DNA of 64,000 nt, taken from Polyangium sp. y55x31. GTDB lineage: Bacteria; Myxococcota_A; Polyangia; Polyangiales; Polyangiaceae. The position numbers were made by a program, and so were the translations under genes. Each line of letters begins with the position of its first letter. Position 1 is the stretch's first letter. The stretch covers positions 288,958 to 352,957 of the forward strand of contig NZ_JARZHG010000008.1 of assembly GCF_029946505.1 (NCBI RefSeq). The letters are read 5' to 3'. The notes beneath the pieces are model-generated. The model made no database searches, had not been told where the DNA came from, and saw nothing but the letters and a program-made list of their open reading frames with translations. Positions 37,922 to 46,786 of this stretch are shown here, in pieces.

Positions 37922-39280
37922 TCAAGTATCTCCCGCGGACGAAACGCGGCGCCTCACCCCGAGGGCCCCGAGCGCGGCGAAGGCGACGAGCGCCGCGGCC
38001 CCGCCCGTATCTCCGGACGTGCTCCCGGGGACCGCGCAGGTGCAGGCCGTGCTCGCTCGTGTCGTCGCGGGCGTGGCGGCGGTCGCGGGCTTCTTCTCGT
38101 CGGATTTGCAGGACCAGCTCTCGGTCCCCCGGTAGCTGCACTGCTCGATCACGCTCCCGCTCGCGCGGCGGGCGAGGACGTTGACCTCGGGGCCGTCGAC
38201 CGAGACTTCGAGGAAGTGGTGCACCGACTCGAAGTACCGCTGCTCCGGCGCGCGGCTGCGTTGCTGGTAGAGCGGCGCGCCCGCGCCGCCCGACACGATG
38301 TACTTGAGCCCCTGCCCTTCGCCGCGCTCGTAGATGTGGTCGTGCCCCGCGATCACGAGCTCGACCTTGTTGTCCCGCAGCATCGGGATGATCCCTTGCG
38401 ACGCGAGGCGCGCGTTGCCGCCGTGGTAGCCGCTCGAGAACGGCCCGTGGTGCATCACCGCGATCCGATGCACGAGGCCCGGTTCGTCGAGCGCGCTCAC
38501 GAGCTCCGCGCGTAGCCACTCCTTCTCGTCGCCGGTCCACGTATCCATCGCGTTCAGCAGGAAGAACCGCGTGTTCGACCATCGAAACGATCCGTAGAGG
38601 TGCGGGCGCTCCCGGCCATCCGTCTCGGTCGCCGCGAAGTACCGGAGGAAGTTCACCTGCCCCGTGGGATCGGGCGTCGTGAGCTCGTGGTTGCCGACGG
38701 CGACGAAGATGCACCGGTTCGCGAGCAGCTTGCCCTCGATGCCGAAGAACTCCTGCCACTGCGCCTCGTTGTCGCCGTCCTGCACCATGTCGCCCGTGTG
38801 CACGAAGAAGTCGCCGGGCGCGGCTTCGATGGCCCGCGCGACGGCTGCGTGCGACGCGGCGTCCGAGCGGCTGTCGCCGTACGCGACGAACTTGAAGGGG
38901 CGGCCATCCGCGGGCGCCGTGGTGAAATCCACGGGCCTGCTCTCCACGTCGCCGACCTTCACGCGGTACGCGTACGTCGTCGCGGGCGCGAGGCCCTCGA
39001 CCCGGATCGCGTGGAAGCGCTTCTCCGACTCCGACGCCTTCGACGACGAGAATCCCCCCGGCCCGGTCACGAGGACCGTCGCCGGCTCCGGCATCGAGAG
39101 CTCCAGCTTGATCGTGACGGCCGTCTGGCCGAGCGCCTGCAGGTACGGCCCCTTGCGGATCGAAGCCGCATCGGCGGACCCCGAGACCCCGAGCAACGCC
39201 GCCGTGATGGAAAGCCCGAGGGTGATGCGAGGGAGGGCGCGCGGGGGCGAAGGAGACGGGGTCACGACGCTGCCTAGCAT
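37922..39280 (-). CDS. Secreted metallophosphoesterase with purple-acid-phosphatase layout and MYXO-CTERM-like tail
   Basis: The 452-residue protein has a signal peptide, an N-terminal fibronectin III-like domain (about 38-130; RKGPYLQALGQTAVTIKL) and a calcineurin-like phosphatase domain. Motifs in order are YGDSRSD, HTGDMVQDGDNEAQW, GNHE, VMHHGPF and AGHDHIYER, matching purple acid phosphatases and giving both metal sites. The C-terminus has CTCAVPG, a hydrophobic helix, then RRR, like a MYXO-CTERM sorting signal. The start at 39280 (MLGSVV) is preferred because the upstream residues are not signal-like. The substrate is unknown. Confidence 0.86.
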   Translation of the reverse strand: MLGSVVTPSPSPPRALPRITLGLSITAALLGVSGSADAASIRKGPYLQALGQTAVTIKLELSMPEPATVLVTGPGGFSSSKASESEKRFHAIRVEGLAPATTYAYRVKVGDVESRPVDFTTAPADGRPFKFVAYGDSRSDAASHAAVARAIEAAPGDFFVHTGDMVQDGDNEAQWQEFFGIEGKLLANRCIFVAVGNHELTTPDPTGQVNFLRYFAATETDGRERPHLYGSFRWSNTRFFLLNAMDTWTGDEKEWLRAELVSALDEPGLVHRIAVMHHGPFSSGYHGGNARLASQGIIPMLRDNKVELVIAGHDHIYERGEGQGLKYIVSGGAGAPLYQQRSRAPEQRYFESVHHFLEVSVDGPEVNVLARRASGSVIEQCSYRGTESWSCKSDEKKPATAATPATTRASTACTCAVPGSTSGDTGGAAALVAFAALGALGVRRRVSSAGDT

Positions 39281-39391
39281 GGATCTTGCGCTCAATTCCA
39301 GCGGACGGGCGCGCCACGGCGGCGGAGGGGAAGACGGCGCGCGGCTGGAAGAATCCGTCGACACCGGGAGCCACCATGTCATGATGCTGCG

Positions 39392-39421
39392 CCGTAACCT
39401 TACGGACAGACGGGATTACGG
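39392..39421 (+). promoter_or_regulatory. CCGTAA dyad with an extra half-site before the PEGA-kinase gene
   Basis: CCGTAA-CC-TTACGG (39392-39405) is a perfect 14-base dyad. The half-site TTACGG recurs at 39416-39421, directly before the ATG at 39422. This looks like an operator overlapping the ribosome-binding region, where a Shine-Dalgarno is missing. No regulator can be assigned. Confidence 0.4.
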
Positions 39422-41419
39422 ATGGTGCAACGCGCGGGCGGAGAGCCACAGGACGACGCGGGGTTCAATCTGGCCTCGCTCCCTGAAGAGAACCTGCCGC
39501 GCCAGTTCGGCAAGTACACGCTTCTGCGTCGGCTGGCGGCCGGCGGGATGGCGGAGATCTTCCTCGCCTTGCACCGCTCGGTCGCGGGCTTCGAGAAGCT
39601 CATCGTCATCAAGCGGATCTTGCCCTCGATGAACAACGATCAGGCGTTCATCGAGATGCTCCTGCACGAGGCGCGTGTCGCCGCGACGATGTCGCACCCG
39701 AACATCGTGCAGACGTTCGACGTCGGGCAGGTCGACGGGACGTACTTCATCGCCATGGAGCACATCCACGGCGAGGACGTCCGCTCCATCGTCCGCGCGA
39801 TGCGCAAGAAGGGCCTCACCGAGTTCCCGCTCGAGCACGCCGTCGCGATCGGACTCGGCACCTGCGCGGGCCTCGCCTACGCGCACGAGAAGCGCGACCT
39901 CGAGGGCAACCTCCTGCACATCGTGCATCGCGACATCTCGCCGCAGAACATCGTCTGCACGTTCTCGGGCGACGTGAAGATCGTCGACTTCGGCGTGGCC
40001 AAGTCGAGCTCGCAGATCGGCGAGGACACGAAGGACGGCCAGCTCAAGGGCAAAGTCCCGTACATGTCGCCCGAGCAAGCGTCCGGCAGCGACGTCGACT
40101 GGCGCAGCGACATCTTCGCCGTCGGCGTGCTGCTCTTCGAGCTCACCACGGGCAAACGCCTCTTCAAGGGATCGAGCGAGTTCGAGACGCTGAAGCTCAT
40201 CTGCGAGAAGGAGTATCCGCGCCCGAGCCAGGTCAAACCCGGCTACCCGCCCGCGCTCGAGCGCATCGTGATGAAGTCGCTCGAGAAGAAGCGCGAGGAT
40301 CGCTACCAGAGCGCGCGCGAGATGCAGAGCGACCTCGAAGCGTTCGTCCGCGAGGAGCGCATCCCGGTCTCGCAGATCAGCCTGACGCAGTGGATGCAGT
40401 CCCTGTTCCAGGACAAACTGGAGCAGCAGAAGGAGGCGCTGCAGGACGTCAAGCAGCTCGCCGACATCATCGCCATGCAGCACAGCCCCTCGATGTACGA
40501 GGGCACGGTGACGGGCGGCGGAGGCATGTCGGCGACGGGCGCGTCGACGCCGCTGCCGAAGCGTTCGAGCGTGGGGCTCTGGATCGCGCTCGCCGCCGTG
40601 GTGGCCGCCGGCGTGGGCGGCTTCTTCTACATGCGCAAGCAGGCCGCGGATCGCGAAGCGCAGATGCGCGCCGAGGCCGAGAAGGCGCAGGCGGTGCGCG
40701 CGAAGGAGACGAAAGGCGCGCTCGACATCAAGTGCGGCGCGGACGAGGGCTGCTCGATCTGGATCAACGGCGAGCTGCAGAAGCAGGTCACGCCCGCGAA
40801 GATCGAGGGGCTGCCGCTCGACAGCGAGATCAAGATCAAGCTGACGAAGGAAGGCTTCGAGGCGCACCGCGAGTCGATCACGCTGACCGAGCAAGAGCCC
40901 ACGCGCGCCGTCCAGGCCGTGATGAAGACCGGATCGGTCACGGTGGTGCTGAAGATCGATCCCCCCGCGACGGTCTGGCTCGACAACAAACAACTGAAGG
41001 GCGTGGTCGAAAAGCTCGAAGGCCTCTCCGCGGGCGAGGAGCACAAGATCGTCCTCCAGCTCTCGGGCTACGTGCCGAAGACGATCACGTTCACCGCCGA
41101 GAAGGGCGAGACGAAGGTCATCCAGGAGCGGCTCGTGAAGGCCGATCCGAACAGCGCCGCGGCCGCGGGCACGGGCAGCCCGAGCACCGCGGGCGGCGGA
41201 GGCGGCGGCGGCAGCGGCAAGGTGCGCGTCACGTCGAAGGGCGGCTTCTGCAACGTGACGATCAACGGCGTCGGTTACGGGTCCACGCCCGTCGAGGCCG
41301 TGGTCAACGCGGGCACCGCGCGCGTCACGTGCAAGCCCGAAGGCGGCGGCGCCTCGCAGTCGCAGGCCGTGCAGGTGAAGGCCGGCGAGGTCGCGCGCGC
41401 GGCCTTCAAGCTCAACTAG
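39422..41419 (+). CDS. Ser/Thr protein kinase with three PEGA-like domains
   Basis: The 665-residue protein has a kinase domain (about 31-310) with Lys64, HRDISPQN (169-176), DFG (189-191) and SPEQ (216-219). The HRDISPQN form is typical of myxobacterial kinases. A linker leads to a hydrophobic segment (384-403). Three PEGA-like modules follow outside (about 433-500, 505-570, 600-664), with motifs WINGELQ, VWLDNKQLKG and VTINGVGYGSTPV. The last one follows a Gly-rich linker. PEGA modules are thought to bind other envelope components, so the protein may sense the periplasm and signal inward. It is divergent from the phosphoesterase gene. Confidence 0.92.
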   Translation: MVQRAGGEPQDDAGFNLASLPEENLPRQFGKYTLLRRLAAGGMAEIFLALHRSVAGFEKLIVIKRILPSMNNDQAFIEMLLHEARVAATMSHPNIVQTFDVGQVDGTYFIAMEHIHGEDVRSIVRAMRKKGLTEFPLEHAVAIGLGTCAGLAYAHEKRDLEGNLLHIVHRDISPQNIVCTFSGDVKIVDFGVAKSSSQIGEDTKDGQLKGKVPYMSPEQASGSDVDWRSDIFAVGVLLFELTTGKRLFKGSSEFETLKLICEKEYPRPSQVKPGYPPALERIVMKSLEKKREDRYQSAREMQSDLEAFVREERIPVSQISLTQWMQSLFQDKLEQQKEALQDVKQLADIIAMQHSPSMYEGTVTGGGGMSATGASTPLPKRSSVGLWIALAAVVAAGVGGFFYMRKQAADREAQMRAEAEKAQAVRAKETKGALDIKCGADEGCSIWINGELQKQVTPAKIEGLPLDSEIKIKLTKEGFEAHRESITLTEQEPTRAVQAVMKTGSVTVVLKIDPPATVWLDNKQLKGVVEKLEGLSAGEEHKIVLQLSGYVPKTITFTAEKGETKVIQERLVKADPNSAAAAGTGSPSTAGGGGGGGSGKVRVTSKGGFCNVTINGVGYGSTPVEAVVNAGTARVTCKPEGGGASQSQAVQVKAGEVARAAFKLN

Positions 41420-41421
41420 TC

Positions 41422-42060
41422 TCAGCGCGGCCGGCGGCGATACCGCAAGCGCGTCACGGGCAGCCCGTCCGCGATCGCGTGGTGCTCGCGCGGGCTCCGC
41501 GCGTTGTACGGGTTCTCGACCATCCGCGCCGAACCCGGCTCGTCGCCGCTCGGCTCGAACGCCTCGTGCGCGCCGATCTGCGCTTCGTACATCTCCGCCC
41601 GCTCCGCGACGTCCGTCTGCACGTAGAACTCGCCGCCGTCGCGCAGGAGCCGCGCGATCGAGTCGAGCAAACCCGGCCCCATGACGAGGCGCTTCGCGTG
41701 CTTTTTCTTCCACCAGGGATCGGGGAAATGCATGAAAAACGTATCGATCGAGCCGTCCGGCCCGAGCCGGGAGAGCGCCTCGCGCGCGTCCGCGTTGAGC
41801 ACGCGCGCCCGCCCGCCAAGGCCCTGCTTCTTGAGCCGCTCGTCCACGATCGACGACCACTTCAGCCGGATCTCCAGCCCGAGCAGCCTGCGATCCGGCG
41901 CGGCCGCCGCGCGCTCGAAGACGAAGCCCCCGCGGCCCGGGCCGATCTCGATCTCGATGGGGCCTTCCCCCGGCAGGATCGAGCCGATGTCGACCGGGCC
42001 CTCGTCCGGGAAGCGAGCGGCGTGAGCGTACGGATGGTTGGGGCGCGGCCGGAACACCAT
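41422..42060 (-). CDS. trmB: tRNA (guanine-N7-)-methyltransferase
   Basis: The 212-residue protein has the TrmB pattern: an SAM-binding strand IEIEIGPGRGGFVFE, a later FMHFPDPWWKKKHAKRLV, and a C-terminal YNARSPREHHAIADG. It makes m7G at position 46 of tRNA variable loops. The start at 42060 (MVFRPRPN) gives the usual length. The stop falls 2 bases from that of the PEGA kinase (convergent), and the gene is divergent from the GT-C-like gene across 60 bases. Confidence 0.95.
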   Translation of the reverse strand: MVFRPRPNHPYAHAARFPDEGPVDIGSILPGEGPIEIEIGPGRGGFVFERAAAAPDRRLLGLEIRLKWSSIVDERLKKQGLGGRARVLNADAREALSRLGPDGSIDTFFMHFPDPWWKKKHAKRLVMGPGLLDSIARLLRDGGEFYVQTDVAERAEMYEAQIGAHEAFEPSGDEPGSARMVENPYNARSPREHHAIADGLPVTRLRYRRRPR

Positions 42061-42120
42061 GGCGGGCGCAAACAAGCACAACGTCGGCCGGATGGGTAGC
42101 GGGCCTTTGACCGGGTCGGT

Positions 42121-44208
42121 ATGGTCCCGCCCGTGACGCCTCGGGACGTGGGCAAACGCCTGGCCCCTTACGCCTTCCCCCTCGTGGTGAGCTTCGCCCT
42201 CGGCGCGCTCGCCGTCCGCGGCATCCTGAACCGCGCAGGCCGGCCTGCGCTCCCGCTCGACGACGCGTTCATCCACCTGCAATACGCGCGTCGCCTCGCC
42301 GAGGGGCACTTCTTCTCGTACGTGCCCGGCGAGGGCTACACGACGGGCGCGACGAGCCTGCTCTGGCCTGTCGCCCTCGCGCCGCTCTACCTCCTCGGCC
42401 TGCGTGGGCTCTCGTTCGTGTGGGCCACGTGGCTGCTCGGCACGCTCGCGCACGCCGCGCTCGCGGTCGAGACCGGGCGCCTGGCGCATCGACTCGCCGG
42501 CCGCGCTGCGGGCGCCGGCGCGATGCTCATGTGCCTCGGCTTCGGCGCGTTCGCGTGGTTCGCGTGGAGCGGCATGGAGACCATCCCCTTCGCGTGGATG
42601 CTCATGCGCACGGCGCGCGTCGCGGCCGCGTACTGCGAGCCCGATCCTTCGTCCCCCGCGCCCGGCCGTCGCCAGGCGATCGAGGTCGCCGCGCTCGGCT
42701 TGCTCACGCCGCTCGTGCGCCCCGAAGGAGCCGTCGCCTCGGCGCTCGCCGTCGCCGCGCTCGCGTTACGCCCGAACGGCGACGGCAAACCGCGACGCCT
42801 CGTCGCGCTCGTCCCTGCGCTCGTCCCTGCGCTCGGACCGCTGCTCGTGCCGCTGCTCCACCTCGTGCTCGCGGGTCACGCGGCCTCCTCGACCACGATG
42901 GTCAAGTGGCTCCCGGCGAACCCCGCGTACGACCGCGCCGGCATGATCGGCTTCCTCCAGTCGAACCTGCGTGTCCTCTGGCAGAGTGTGCTCGACGGCG
43001 GCGAGTGGTCCGCGATCTTCGTCCCGGAGAACTTCCTCGTCCCCACGATCCTCGGCGCCTTCGCGCTCGTGTTCCGCGTGCAGCGCTCTGCGCTCCCGAT
43101 CCACGGCACGTTCGTCCTCGCGATCGTCCTCGCGACCGCGCTGCCGTGCACGTACCTGAGCTTCCTCTGGAACCGCGTCCGCTACGTCTGGCCCTTCTAC
43201 GCGGCGCACTTCGTCCTGCTCGCCTGCCTCGCCCGCGAGATCGGCGACCTCGCGCGACGCTTCTTCCGCGCGCGCGCGCCCGTCACGCCGCTCGTCCTCG
43301 GCCTCTTCACGGGCGCGCTCGTCACGAAGCTCCCCTGGACGCTCTCCGACCTCGCCACGAGCGCGCGCGCGATCGATCACCAGCAAGTCACGCTCGGCTT
43401 CTGGGCGCGCGAAAAACTCCCCGAAGGCGCGCGCATCGGCGTGAACGACACGGGCGCGATCGCCTACGTCTCCGACCGGCGCACCTTCGACGTCGTCGGC
43501 CTGACGACCGAGGGCGAATCGCGGTACTGGACGTTCGGCGCTGGCTCACGCTTCGAGCACTACGAAAAACTGCCCGCTGAGCGCCGGCCCTCGCACTTCA
43601 TCGTGTACCCGCAGTGGATGGCCTGCCCGCCCGTGCTCGGCGAGGAGCTGCACCGCGAGACCGTGACCGATCAGTCGATCCTTGGAGGACCAACGATGAT
43701 CGCCCACGACGCGCGCTGGGATCTCCTCGGCACGGGGGCGCTGCCGCGCGTGGTGACGCCGAAGGGCGCGCTCGCGGACGAGATCGACGTCTCCGACCTC
43801 GAGTCCGAGGACACGCACGGCTACGCGCGGCTCGGCGCGTCGGATCAGGACAACGTGGCCGTGATGGCCGAGCCGCCGCGGCGGGACGATGCAGGCTCGG
43901 ACGAGGACACGCCTGCCGCCGAGATCGCCGACGGCGGCCGCATGCGCCGCGCGCTCGATCGTTTCACCACGAACCTCGCCCAGGGCCGCGCGGCATCCCT
44001 CGTCTTGCGCGCCTCGGCCGACACCGACGTCGAGCTCGTCGTGCGCGCGGGCGGCATCGAGATCGGATCGGCTCGGCTCCCGGCCGGACCGTGGGTCGAG
44101 CGTGTCGTGGAGATCCCGCCGGATCGCGTCTGGGCTCGGACTGAGATCGAGGTCACGCCGCGCGAGGCGGGCGCGTTCCATTCGTTTCACTACTGGCTTT
44201 ACCAGTGA
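42121..44208 (+). CDS. GT-C-like polytopic membrane protein (AftB-type)
   Basis: The 695-residue protein has about 10 hydrophobic segments in residues 13-425, then a soluble C-terminal domain. The first extracytoplasmic loop has the pair LDDAFIHLQYARRLAEGH and GEGYTTGATSLLWP, as in the GT-C glycosyltransferase group represented by mycobacterial AftB, where the Asp pair is catalytic. The C-terminal domain is beta-rich and may bind sugars. It likely transfers a sugar from a polyprenyl phosphate to an envelope glycan; donor and acceptor are unknown. GTG 42133 is a possible alternative start. Confidence 0.75.
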   Translation: MVPPVTPRDVGKRLAPYAFPLVVSFALGALAVRGILNRAGRPALPLDDAFIHLQYARRLAEGHFFSYVPGEGYTTGATSLLWPVALAPLYLLGLRGLSFVWATWLLGTLAHAALAVETGRLAHRLAGRAAGAGAMLMCLGFGAFAWFAWSGMETIPFAWMLMRTARVAAAYCEPDPSSPAPGRRQAIEVAALGLLTPLVRPEGAVASALAVAALALRPNGDGKPRRLVALVPALVPALGPLLVPLLHLVLAGHAASSTTMVKWLPANPAYDRAGMIGFLQSNLRVLWQSVLDGGEWSAIFVPENFLVPTILGAFALVFRVQRSALPIHGTFVLAIVLATALPCTYLSFLWNRVRYVWPFYAAHFVLLACLAREIGDLARRFFRARAPVTPLVLGLFTGALVTKLPWTLSDLATSARAIDHQQVTLGFWAREKLPEGARIGVNDTGAIAYVSDRRTFDVVGLTTEGESRYWTFGAGSRFEHYEKLPAERRPSHFIVYPQWMACPPVLGEELHRETVTDQSILGGPTMIAHDARWDLLGTGALPRVVTPKGALADEIDVSDLESEDTHGYARLGASDQDNVAVMAEPPRRDDAGSDEDTPAAEIADGGRMRRALDRFTTNLAQGRAASLVLRASADTDVELVVRAGGIEIGSARLPAGPWVERVVEIPPDRVWARTEIEVTPREAGAFHSFHYWLYQ

Positions 44209-44226
44209 CGCGACGGCCTCCGCGGA

Positions 44227-44856
44227 TCACGGGCGCGGGAACTCTTGCGTCGTGTTCACGCTCGCCACGCTTTCCGTCACCGTCGCGATCGCCCGCCGGA
44301 TCGCGCCGTGCGCGAGCCGATCGGGCCGCGCGGGCGCGATCGCCGCGCAGAGCGCCAACGCCGTGACGTACAGCGCGCCCATCACGGTGAGCAGGCGGCG
44401 CGTCTCGTTCGGGATCCGCACGCGCGCCTTGCCTGATGCCTCGATCGCCACGAGCCGCGCGCGGACCTGCACCGGCCCGAGCACGATCACCGCCCGATCG
44501 CCCTCCTCCACTTCGAGCGACACGGGCCCGGTCACGAGGCGGCCAAGCCCGTCTTTTCCATGCGTTCGTCCTCTCGCGCGCGGGGGCACGTGCAGCATGA
44601 ACTGCCCCTCCTTCACCTCGGCCACGACGGCGGCTTGGCCTCCGTATTCGGCCATCGGGATCCGCGCGATCGACTCCGGGGTCTGCCCGATCCAGCACGC
44701 GCCGCCCTCGAGCACGTGGCGCACGCCGAGCACCTCGGTGCCACGCAGCGCGACGAGCTCGAGCGCTTTGTGTGCGCCCTCTGCCGCCTCCACATCCCGA
44801 CCTCCGGAGGCCTTCTCGCCCTCCGTCCTCGACGCGAAAAACGGCTCCTTCGCCAT
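44227..44856 (-). CDS. Membrane-anchored unknown, resembling the N-terminal part of AgmX-type proteins
   Basis: Starting at 44856 (MAKEPFF) gives 209 residues. The first 150 are a soluble domain with the pattern ELVALRGTEVLGVRHVLEGGACWIG and PVSLEVEEGDRAVIVLGPVQVRARLV, with one hydrophobic segment near 165-185. This resembles the cytoplasmic part of myxobacterial AgmX/PglI-type proteins, which are linked to gliding and envelope energy transfer, but the C-terminal AgmX domain is missing. I could not confirm the match. It converges with the GT-C-like gene with 18 bases between stops. Confidence 0.55.
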   Translation of the reverse strand: MAKEPFFASRTEGEKASGGRDVEAAEGAHKALELVALRGTEVLGVRHVLEGGACWIGQTPESIARIPMAEYGGQAAVVAEVKEGQFMLHVPPRARGRTHGKDGLGRLVTGPVSLEVEEGDRAVIVLGPVQVRARLVAIEASGKARVRIPNETRRLLTVMGALYVTALALCAAIAPARPDRLAHGAIRRAIATVTESVASVNTTQEFPRP

Positions 44857-44971
44857 GGTTCCCTCGTAAACCTCCCTGGTTCCCGGGTGGCTCGATCGGG
44901 AGCCCGGCGCGGGCGAGCCCTCGCGCCATGCACGATGGACGGACACCGCCGTACGTTGTAAATGCAGGCGC

Positions 44972-45913
44972 GTGCGAAAGCGGCCTCTCGGCAAAACCTC
45001 CCTCGAAGTGTCCGAGCTCGGCCTCGGCACGTGGGGGCTTTCCGGCGACGGCTACGGGCCCGTCGTCTTGCCGGAGGTCGATCGTGTCCTCGATCGAGCC
45101 GTCGCCTCCGGCGTGAACCTCTTCGACACCGCCGACGTCTACGGCCGCGGCGCGATGGAGAAGAAGCTCGGCGCGCGCCTGCCGAAGGACAAGACCTACG
45201 TCGTCACGAAGATCGGCACCGATCTCGAAGCCTCACCCGCGCAGAAGCGCTTCGACCCGAGCTACCTGCGCGTCGCCTTCGAGCGCTCGCGCGAGCGCCT
45301 CGATCGCAGCCCGCTCGACGTCGTGCTCCTGCACAACCCGACCGAGCACGCGCTCGCGCGCGCTGAGACCGTCGCGTTCATGAAGGAGCTCGAAGAGCGC
45401 GGCCTCGTGCGCGCCTGGGGCGTGAGCGCGGGATCGGTCGAGGTCGGGCGCGCCGCGATCCGCGCCGGGGCCAAGGTCCTCGAGCTCGCCTACAACGTTT
45501 TCAACGCCAAGGATCTCCACGCGCTCTCCGCGGACGTGAAGGAGCACGGCGTCGGTGTCCTCGCGCGGAGCGTCCTCGCCCACGGCCTGCTCACCGGCCA
45601 CTGGAGCCCCGAGCGCGAGTTCTATGCCGGCGACCACCGCGCCGATCGTTGGAGCCAGAAAGAACTCGCCAAGCGCATCCAGCAGCTCGACGCGCTGCGC
45701 CCGTTCTCCAAGGCCGAGGACGTCGGCACGCTCCGCTCGGTCGCGCTCCGGTTCGTCCTGGCGAACCAGCTCGTCTCCTCGGCGATCCTCGGCCCCCGCT
45801 CGGTCGCTCAGTTCGATCAGCTCGAGCGCGAGGCGGGCGAACCGCCGTACCTCAAGGACACGGTCATGGTCGAGCTCGCCGCGCGGCTCAAGGCCGTGGG
45901 CGTCGAGATCTGA
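44972..45913 (+). CDS. Aldo/keto reductase
   Basis: The 313-residue protein starts at GTG 44972 (RKRPLGKTSLEVSELGLG), the family N-terminus. The catalytic tetrad is visible: Asp in FDTADVYG, Tyr in DVYG, Lys in VVTKIG and His in VLLHNP. C-terminal AALRFVLANQLVSSAILGPRS-type residues fit the NADPH-binding part. It reduces carbonyls with NAD(P)H; the substrate is not visible. It begins a row of four same-strand genes (to 48858) with gaps of 21, 12 and about 80 bases, likely one operon. Confidence 0.9.
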   Translation: MRKRPLGKTSLEVSELGLGTWGLSGDGYGPVVLPEVDRVLDRAVASGVNLFDTADVYGRGAMEKKLGARLPKDKTYVVTKIGTDLEASPAQKRFDPSYLRVAFERSRERLDRSPLDVVLLHNPTEHALARAETVAFMKELEERGLVRAWGVSAGSVEVGRAAIRAGAKVLELAYNVFNAKDLHALSADVKEHGVGVLARSVLAHGLLTGHWSPEREFYAGDHRADRWSQKELAKRIQQLDALRPFSKAEDVGTLRSVALRFVLANQLVSSAILGPRSVAQFDQLEREAGEPPYLKDTVMVELAARLKAVGVEI

Positions 45914-45934
45914 CGGAGCCTGCGCAAGAGCACC

Positions 45935-46774
45935 ATGGAGAGCGCCAGCATGGACACCGAGCTGGAAGCCGTTCTGGCCATCGCCCGCGAGGCGGCGGAG
46001 ATCGTCCGCGCGGTCTACCGCACGACCTTCGCCGTGGAGATGAAGGGCCCGAACGATCCGGTCACGCGCGCCGATCGTGAGGCGAACACGCTCATCTGCG
46101 CGCGCCTCGCCGAAACATTCCCCGGCGTCCCGATCATCGCCGAGGAGACCCCGCCGGAGACCGCGGCCGAGGCGCGGAGGATGGTCCAGAACGACCGCGT
46201 CTTCTTCGTCGATCCCCTCGACGGCACGCGAGAGTTCGCCGATCGGAACCCCGAGTTCGCCGTGATGATCGGCCTCGCCGTCGGCGGCCGCGCGACCCTC
46301 GGCGTCGTCGTCATGCCCGAGTCGGGCGAGGCGCTCTGCGGCCGCGTCGGCGCGTCCTCCGTGGCGTTCGTCGAAGGACCGGACGGCGTGCGCCGCCCGC
46401 TTCGCGTCTCGGCTCAGCACGATCCTTCGATGGCGACGATGATGGTCTCACGCTCGCATCGCCCGCGCCTGGTCGAGCCGCTCGCGCAGCGTCTCGGCGT
46501 GAGGCGGATCGTCCCGTGTGGATCGGTCGGGGTGAAGGTCGCGCGTGTCAGCACCGGAGAAGCCGATCTTTACGTACACGGCGGCACGGGCGCGAAGCTC
46601 TGGGACACGTGCGGCCCCGAGGCGATCCTCGTCGCCGCGGGCGGCCGCTTCTCGGATCTCGACGGCGCGCCGATCGACTACGCCTACGGCGGGCTCAAGC
46701 TCGAGAACGGCCTCGTCGCGACGAACGCGGCGCTCTACGACACCGTGATCGAAGCCATCTCGGCTTTGAGCTAA
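45935..46774 (+). CDS. Inositol-monophosphatase-family phosphatase (CysQ/HisN-like)
   Basis: The 279-residue protein has the lithium-sensitive phosphatase motifs: the acidic AEE (69-71), DPLDGTRE (93-100) and a C-terminal WDTCGPEAIL. Length fits CysQ (3'(2'),5'-bisphosphate nucleotidase) and histidinol- or inositol-phosphate phosphatases. VDPLDGTREFADRNPEFAV, with a Phe after Glu, is closer to the CysQ/IMPase bacterial group, but the substrate cannot be told. It removes phosphate using three metal ions. It sits 21 bases after the aldo/keto reductase. Confidence 0.85.
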   Translation: MESASMDTELEAVLAIAREAAEIVRAVYRTTFAVEMKGPNDPVTRADREANTLICARLAETFPGVPIIAEETPPETAAEARRMVQNDRVFFVDPLDGTREFADRNPEFAVMIGLAVGGRATLGVVVMPESGEALCGRVGASSVAFVEGPDGVRRPLRVSAQHDPSMATMMVSRSHRPRLVEPLAQRLGVRRIVPCGSVGVKVARVSTGEADLYVHGGTGAKLWDTCGPEAILVAAGGRFSDLDGAPIDYAYGGLKLENGLVATNAALYDTVIEAISALS

Positions 46775-46786
46775 GCTCCGCGTACC

